NCBI RefSeq assembly: GCF_019059575.1
Contig: NW_024881784.1
Coordinates: 649,880-713,879 of the forward strand
DNA from: Amphibalanus amphitrite
Taxonomy: Eukaryota > Arthropoda > Thecostraca > Balanomorpha > Balanidae
Direction: 5' to 3'
DNA length: 64,000 nt
This document shows positions 58,013 to 64,000 of this stretch, one piece after another. Under the pieces are notes generated by a model. That model saw nothing but the letters and a program-made list of their open reading frames with translations, did not search any database and had not been told where the DNA came from. The position numbers and the translations under genes were made by a program. The stretch's first letter is position 1. Each line of letters opens with the position of its first letter.

Positions 58013-59648
58013 CCCTCGCCCATATAGGGGGTGAGGGTGGGGGTCGAACGCACCCCTCTCGGTTTTTCGCAAAAAGCTCGCGTAAAAAGCGGCCGATCGC
58101 GACGAAACTTTCAGTATCCTCGAGTTTATCAACACCTACCCTTTCAATTTCACGACCTTGACCCCAACGACCTTTGACCTGTGACCTATTTCTCGAGACC
58201 ATGTTTGGCCGGAATCGCGATTCGGCGTATGTTTGCTTGCATTAGCCGCGCGTTTGCAGTCTTTTCGTGGTTTAACCCTCGCCGGACCTATTGGTTTTCT
58301 ACATACGCGCCGGCCGAGGGGGGGGGGGCGGGTACGACCCCCCCTCGCCGTTTCGCCCCTGGTGGAGCTAGCGCGTCGCGGAAAAAACGAGCGTGTGCGC
58401 CGTTACGAGACGCAGAGATTGGTACCCGATTTTAAGGTCCTAGGTCAACTGGTGACCTCTGAGGTCAGGTCAAGTGCCCCAGGGTACGGTTCAGTTTTTG
58501 GTGAATAACTTCGCAAAAAACGGCCCCAGAGCGCCGATTTTGGCAGCATTGTGTTCGCCTCGCTCAGGCGCGTCGAATGATATACCTTTTGTCCGGGTCA
58601 GGTCAACTTGGGGTGTTGACCTCAGGTCAAGGTCAGGTCAGCGCCCCCAGGTCACGAAGTTGGTCGAAAGAGGTCATGTCGCATATCATTCGATTCGGCA
58701 GGCCTTCCTGAGTCCATTGGTGCCTTTCCCGACTCGCTAGCTCAATTTGATCAAGAGTTATTGACGAAAAACTAATTTGACCTTGATGACGTCATAAATG
58801 ACGTCACGCAAGGTCAACATTGCAAAGGTGACGCATCTAACCTTGCAAGGAGTGCATCAAATCACGATTCTGTGTGCTTGAGATAGTTGGAGATCGTTCC
58901 CGGCGCCAGAATAGCAGTTTGAATTTTTCCCCATTGACTTATAATGGTGAGGTCACGAAAATGACCTGACCTCATATGACCTTTAGGAAAAATCCGAGAT
59001 ATATAAGTTGTGGGAATCATAATGGATACTAGATCCTGCAAGTTTCATTTCCCTGTGACATCTCCTCTGGCAGTGAGGGCGTTGCGAAGTTGCGACATCT
59101 GAAGACCGTGCAGAGGTTCACTTATGACGTCATAGGTCAGTGACCTGACCTGACCCAAAAATGCGGTTGGTGTCAAAAGATCCGGCTTGGATCAAAGGTC
59201 AGGTATGCCAAGTTTCAGCTCTCTATCGCCAGCGTGTTCGGAGCTATCGCGAAAAAACCCTATGGGGGGGGGGGGCGGCACCCGCCCCCCCCTCGGCCGG
59301 CGAGGGTTAAAGCGTCTTAACATGTGATATTGTGATGTTGGTCCCATGCATTTTGGTCGGTGTCAAGATCACTTGAAGGTCAGGTCAGTTCAATGACCTT
59401 TGATGACCTCGGTTCACCTTTTTTAGTTTTACATGCTTCCAGGCTAGTTTTTGGAGCTGATTTCGAATTTAGTAACCATTTGAACATTTAGGAAGAAGTT
59501 TTGGTGCCTTCATAGCATGCAACGCAGCTGTCAGTGGCGGTTGACACTCCTATCAGTTATGAATACCCGGCAGCAGGCCTACTGGTTGGCCTGACCTGAC
59601 CTGACCCACCTACGTTCGCGGTTAGCAAAACACGAATACGGGCGAGGG
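58013..59648. mobile_element. TTAA-type piggyBac-like MITE, copy 3 (outer), interrupted by copy 4
   Basis: The left end is CCCTCGCCCATAT after tcaa (58009-58012, a mutated TTAA). The right end is CCCTCGCCCGTATTCG (complement) before ttaa at 59649-59652. A weaker G-run/C-run hairpin is present at 58025-58055. The remaining body (58013-58271 and 59311-59648) contains AGGTCA half-sites. It is split by copy 4, a member of the same family. Confidence 0.75.
58276..59306. mobile_element. TTAA-type piggyBac-like MITE, copy 4 (inner)
   Basis: TTAA at 58272-58275 and 59307-59310, with termini CCCTCGCCGG at both ends. Subterminal hairpins are at 58315-58352 and 59262-59300: a G run with cgggtacgacc or cggcacccg at the centre and a C run. 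It has about 20 AGGTCA motifs, including TCAAGGTCA at 58627-58635 and its complement at 58778-58786, and two CRE-like tgacgtca sites. No transposase ORF. Confidence 0.85.
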
Positions 59649-59659
59649 TTAATCACATG

Positions 59660-59889
59660 ACGGTCAGTTCTGACCCCAGTCAGAGTCGGAATCGGAATCA
59701 ATTTTGGAATCCGGACCAAGACTCGTAGTCTGAGTCACCGAAAATCCATCGACTGCGTGGACTTGCCATGGCTGCAGAGTCAGAGTCCGAGTCGATCGTA
59801 GTCGACAGTTTTGCCCGGAGTCAGAGTTGAAATTGACTTTTGAAAGCCGTAGTCGGAGTCGGAGTAACTCCATCGACTTCACAGCCCTG
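59660..59889. mobile_element. Diverged GTCGGA-type short element
   Basis: Rich in agtcagagtc/agtcggagtc and its complement, with aaaatccatcgact and a right end cacagccctg. The two-part organisation matches the better preserved copy at 60865-61125, but the left end is decayed and no target duplication is visible. Confidence 0.6.
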
Positions 59890-60864
59890 GGAAGCACATC
59901 ATCCGTCGTAAGCTAGTTCTCCTTACTTTTAGAGGCGGAACTATGCCATAATATGTGAGGAAGCATTTATAATGCATCGTAGAAGGTCTCACGTAGGTTA
60001 AGTGTCAATTTTGAAACCAGGGAACCATTTTCAACGGATGCGAGCAGCGCTGGGATTAAATTCGCGCTAAACTGGTGTTTGGCCACACTGTGCGCGCGCC
60101 GGCCGAGCCAGTCACTGCCGAACAGCATCACCTCCGGGAGGTGCGGAGACGACCCGCCGAGTGCGTAGGCTGTTCGAGCGGGGAGACGCGCCGCAGTCCG
60201 ATCCGCTTCCGGTGATGTGGGTCAGCCTACATCAGTTTCACAGCGGACTATCAGCGCCGAATGAGCAGATCATTGGCAGAATCGCAGCTCCAAACGCGGC
60301 CCCAATGAACGCGCTCCATCATCGGAGGGCGTGTGAGCCATCAGTATGTATGGAAATACCGCGCCGTTAACCGCCTCCCCGGACAAATAAAAGCCGCAAT
60401 TAGAGCACCATTCGCTCGTAACATCTCCAACGCGCTTTCACCAACACCCACCGCATATGCCTAACAGAGACGGGTATGAAGACAGAGAGGCCTGGAGCGA
60501 ATGGGATTCGACAACAAAGCCGTCAACGCAGCGCGGCGGCTGTTCCTGGGTGCTCCGAGTCGGACCGGTTACAAATACACACTCGACACGCTACTGTCGG
60601 CAATGCTGACGCTTTATAAGTGTATAAATCCTAACTATTAGTGCGATGTAGCCCCTTGTCCTTTCCCTGTCCACCAGGCCAGCAAGACAGCAACAGTAGA
60701 TGTGAGATGCAACACCATTACTCCAACTGCAGGCGGATATGGTTGTCAATTAGGGAAGAGACGTTTGCCGAGGTGACAACGAAAACACTTCCAATCACGT
60801 CCTTGGAAAAACTGCGATTGCTGCAAGGCACCGACTGGATGTGATCGCAGTGATGTGTCAGCGG

Positions 60865-61125
60865 CAGGGCTGCGGAGTCGGAGTCGGAGTCGGAGTCGGC
60901 GGAGTCGGTCGGCGTCGACAGTTGTGACCGGAGTCGGAGTCGGAGTCACCGAAAATCTGTCGACTCCGCAGCCCTGCTAGGTCTGCGGAGTCGGAGTCGG
61001 GAGTTGGAGTCGGTCGGAGTCGACAATTCTGCCCGGAGTCGGAGTCGGAGTCGGAGCCGGTTTTTGAAAGCCTGAGTCGGGGTCGGAGTCGGAGTCGCCG
61101 AAAATCCATCGACTCCGCAGCCCTG
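60865..61125. mobile_element. GTCGGA-type hAT-like MITE, head-to-tail dimer
   Basis: Flanked by an exact 8-base duplication gtcagcgg at 60857-60864 and 61126-61133. The ends are inverted: CAGGGCTGCGGAGTCGG and its complement. An internal pair of ends (ccgcagccctg, then ctaggtctgcggagtcgg) at about 60966-60990 shows that two units are joined. The interior is (gtcgga)n. The 8-base duplication and CAGGG ends place it with hAT. Confidence 0.85.
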
Positions 61126-61713
61126 GTCAGCGGTGTCCGTCTCCAGTGGCGAGCCCTGCCACGGGTGGCCGACCGCATCCCACGGCACGGGACACGCCCC
61201 AGCTGCCAGCGTCAGTGGTCAAACAAAGGCGCGTTCCATTGCCAGCTGACGGTCATGTTCACAGAAAGCAGCTTTCCGTTGTTTGACTTGTTGATCACAC
61301 ATGAACGCCGTCAAAACTGCAGAACAGGATCCATTCCACTGGTGGCGGCTCACAGCCGGCTCGGCTCGATGCATCACGCCTGAATAACGAACAACAATGC
61401 GGCCCGTCTCCGGGCAGTCGCCGCGACGCTGCATGCAAACGAATCACGGCCTCGCCATGCCGATGCTAACCAGCGCACAACAGGGCGGCAGACGGCAGTG
61501 CCGACGGCTGCCGGCACCCGGGAACAGGCCTGGCGACAGCAAACAACCGACAGCCGGGCTATTTATGGAACCGATAGTGTTTGTATTTGCATTGGGATTT
61601 ATTCGGCAAGCCATCAGAAGGAACGTGATCCACCAAAAAACGGAGGGTAAGAAAAACTCGACTCGTGCCGCTTAGCCAAATCTGTATACATGGTATTTTT
61701 GTCTTTCCCATTA

Positions 61714-61752
61714 GCTCAATGCTCATGTTATGGATAAACATGAGCATTGAGC
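61714..61752. other. Perfect 16-bp hairpin, 7-base loop
   Basis: GCTCAATGCTCATGTT at 61714-61729 is the exact reverse complement of 61737-61752, with loop atggata. Partial outer pairing (gtatacatg with catggatatac) exists beyond a bulge. The arms are short for a microRNA precursor and no transcript evidence is available. Confidence 0.6.
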
Positions 61753-62609
61753 AAGTACATGGATATACTTGATCCAAGCAAATCTTCAAATACTGAATTG
61801 AAAATTGTCCTCAGCCTGACAGACTAACACCATTACAGCTTAAGTGAGGGCTCGACAGTGAGGCACTTTCGACTTCAGCCCGCCTTTTCACTCGGAGGAT
61901 TGCGTCCTTGCCTACACCGCACAAAAACCGCGCTCCTCGTGGCGTGACAATTCGTCGATGTCGATCCTCCCAGCGCCACGATCAATTTCGGCCGAGAGGC
62001 CATATCTGCCCAACACATCACCCCATCTACGCGTTGACAGGTCCGCGCGCTGCCGGCGCAGCGTCACCCGAGCCTGCGTGTACCGGCAGTGACCGCCTCG
62101 CTCCCAGTCACAGTGCAGTGCCAGGTGACAGGTGCACGTTTGGCCCCCTCCCGTCCGCGGTGAGCCGGGCTGGCGGTGCATCTGGCCGATCCCAGCGGGG
62201 CACCTGCGCCCCTCCGTCCCGCTGACGGCACAGACAAATCGCTACACGCGCTCCGCGGCCTGCAGGGGCGCGGCGGCGACCCGTCCGGTCGGTGGGAGAG
62301 ACTCCGTCAGCTGGTCCGGGGAGGGGGGGGGGGGGGTGACGGAGACCGGCACTGTCCGCTGTGCACGTGGTGCCCTGCACGGGCCGGGCCCGGATGGGCA
62401 GCGGTCACAGGCCGCGACCTCCCCCGCACCGCACGGTGTCGGACAGAGCGGAGAGCAGGGACAGAGGGAGGGAGCCGAGTGCCGCCGAGATGAGGAGCAG
62501 GCAGTGAGCGGGCCTCAGAGCCGGGTCACGACCCGGGCGGGGCCGCCGCGTTCCGGGGTCGGCCGCGTCACTGGCCTCGACCGCGGCACCCGGCGGCGGG
62601 CAGCGCCAC

Positions 62610-62690
62610 CGACAGCACATTGACACAGCACTGACACGGTGCTGACACTGCATTGACACGGCACTGACACTGCTGACACGGTGATGACAC
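62610..62690. repeat. Short tandem repeat based on gacac(n)gc(a/t)ct
   Basis: About seven units of 9-12 bases such as ctgacacggtg, ctgacactgc and attgacacggc. Confidence 0.75.
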
Positions 62691-63867
62691 GGCTCTATCG
62701 CGGGGATACGAATGACACCGACCACTGGGATCGAAAATTCCATCATAGACGGTGCTCTTTTCTGCACGACTATGATGATAACGTGAGAAATTCATGCGCT
62801 TCTCATGCAGTATCATTTCGAATAACCCAATCTACGAGCATTTCTCACTTCGGACCGAGAGCACTATTTTTTAGAGCACTATCATCGCAACATACACTCC
62901 TTAAAGAGGCATCCCCAGTTAACTTGGAGCTCTCCTTCCCTCCCGCCGTCTGCCAGTGTTTCCCGGGAACCCACGTCAGCCGTGCTCACCAGATCACCGA
63001 CCGGGCCAGCCTCGAGGGCGGCTGTGATTCATCGGGCCGACCGCCCCATGTTAGAGACTCAGCTGGAATGCCGCCGCAAGGTCCGTGCTCCAAATCATAT
63101 AACGACGATGATATACTGCACATCTCAACAACCCTAAAAAAGGTTGTCTCAGATGTCAATGGGTACCTACGTCCGCTTGTCCTCTCTTCAAAATTAGTCA
63201 CGTGGCACAGATGCTCATCAAAAGATGTTTTTTCACACTCTGCATTTAGAATAAAAAGCATTCGTCAATGATACGGATATAGTTTTTTTTTTGTCATCGA
63301 GAACCTAAGCAAAATGACACTGGTCAGTGCTCCGCTATACCAAAAATTCGATCATATATCGTCCGACATGGCTAAAATGCCACCAGGCTGCTATTCTAAC
63401 GCAGTTGTCTATGCTCCCTCAATACCACACTGTGGCTCATCGGCCCATTGCGTGTGTCATGCGCGATCGCCGCCGACTTGTAAAAATGGCGCTGCGGCGA
63501 CGCGTCACGTCCTGTGGCGATACGTGGCGCACGGCGGGACAAAACCGGCGCACGGTGGAACAAAGCCGTCTGGTAGGGCGGTCATTAGTGGCGGCGCCGG
63601 TGGTGAGGATGCGGCCAACGATCGGTTTGGCCCGGCCGCGTCTGGTCGAAGATCGCAGAACCTCTGTTCCGGCTTCAGTCGATCGGGGAACAGCGACATC
63701 AAGGGTGGGAAGAGAGGGTGGAAAGACTGAGCTAAACTGCTTGGATGGTGCATACCGGGAAGGAAAGAACTGAAATTATGAAAGGAAGCAGAAACAAGAG
63801 ACGAGGCAGGATTATTGAGCATGATAATAAGAAAAAATATAAAATACCGGTGAACGTAGACAAGAGA

Positions 63868-63885
63868 GAGAGAAAGCAATTAGAC

Positions 63886-63941
<56 letters not shown>

Positions 63942-63960
63942 AGAGAGAGAAGAGGGAGCA
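63868..63960. repeat. GA dinucleotide microsatellite
   Basis: Nearly uninterrupted gagaga from about 63885 to 63955, flanked by gagaagagag variants and followed by gacagacaga. Confidence 0.95.
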
Positions 63961-64000
63961 GACGACACAGACAGACAGACAGATATAGAGATAGAGAGTA

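Larger units (their letters stand above)
57317..60092. mobile_element. 2.8-kb inverted-repeat element hosting other transposons
   Basis: The ends are inverted: CACAGTGTGGCCAAACGCC at the left and CACAGTGTGGCCAAACACC at the right (complement), each continuing agwttagcgcgaatttaat. The match is about 38 bases with few differences. The target duplication is unclear because both flanks are gcgc-rich. The interior includes the two nested TTAA elements and a GTCGGA-type element, so the original element was much shorter. No transposase seen. Confidence 0.65.
61134..64000. other. Non-coding right flank with simple repeats, no gene recognised
   Basis: Contains a perfect 16-bp hairpin at 61714-61752, a G run at about 62319-62336, a tgacac-based repeat at 62610-62690 and a GA microsatellite at the end. 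Open frames at 62.1-63.7 kb show no protein-like sequence. Confidence 0.55.

Noticed and set aside
1-64000. CRISPR arrays or bacterial-type defence systems
   Set aside because: The tandem repeats have no variable unique spacers, and the window is eukaryotic.

Overview
This window looks like animal nuclear DNA, most likely from an arthropod and possibly a GC-rich crustacean such as a barnacle. The evidence is a gene split by GT/AG introns, wording of its TPR repeats close to arthropod orthologues, non-LTR retrotransposons, many short inverted-repeat transposons, tRNA-like SINE fragments and abundant microsatellites. There is no sign of bacterial operons. The species is an inference from composition and is not proven.

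One host gene dominates. It is an orthologue of tetratricopeptide repeat protein 28 (TTC28), on the minus strand. Eleven consecutive coding exons lie between 29020 (upstream end) and 9 (left edge). All splice sites are GT/AG and every exon phase joins correctly, giving 1807 codons. These encode the second N-terminal TPR, about 25 further TPR-like repeats and a caspase-like CHAT domain. The gene runs off the left edge. Its first TPR exon was not found. A possible first coding exon lies at 48631-48795, next to a CpG-rich block.

The rest is mostly intron and mobile DNA. From 4.9 to 16 kb there are an exon-edge tandem duplication, GC-rich intron and a TTAA-type inverted-repeat element. From 16.4 to 28.9 kb, the intron between the first two exons holds a LINE (19011-24716) split by a hAT insertion with an 8-bp target duplication, tRNA-like fragments, an unassigned ORF and a 300-bp internally deleted derivative of the same LINE. 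From 29 to 48.6 kb there are a hAT MITE, a 3-kb inverted-repeat element with a 4-bp duplication, 21-bp and 25-bp minisatellites and a second TTAA element. From 49.6 to 56.1 kb there is a plus-strand LINE preceded by an array of about 65-bp monomers. From 57.3 to 60.1 kb a 2.8-kb inverted-repeat element contains two TTAA elements, one nested in the other. From 60 kb to the end there are GTCGGA-rich hAT-like dimers and simple repeats.

The most unusual signal is the TTAA-flanked family. Four copies are seen, at 12969, 47610, 58013 and 58276. They have CCC termini and subterminal G-run/C-run hairpins, and they are packed with AGGTCA nuclear-receptor half-sites, including seven perfect TCAAGGTCA monomer sites. 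No transposase is visible in any of them. No CRISPR array, rRNA gene or intact tRNA gene was seen.
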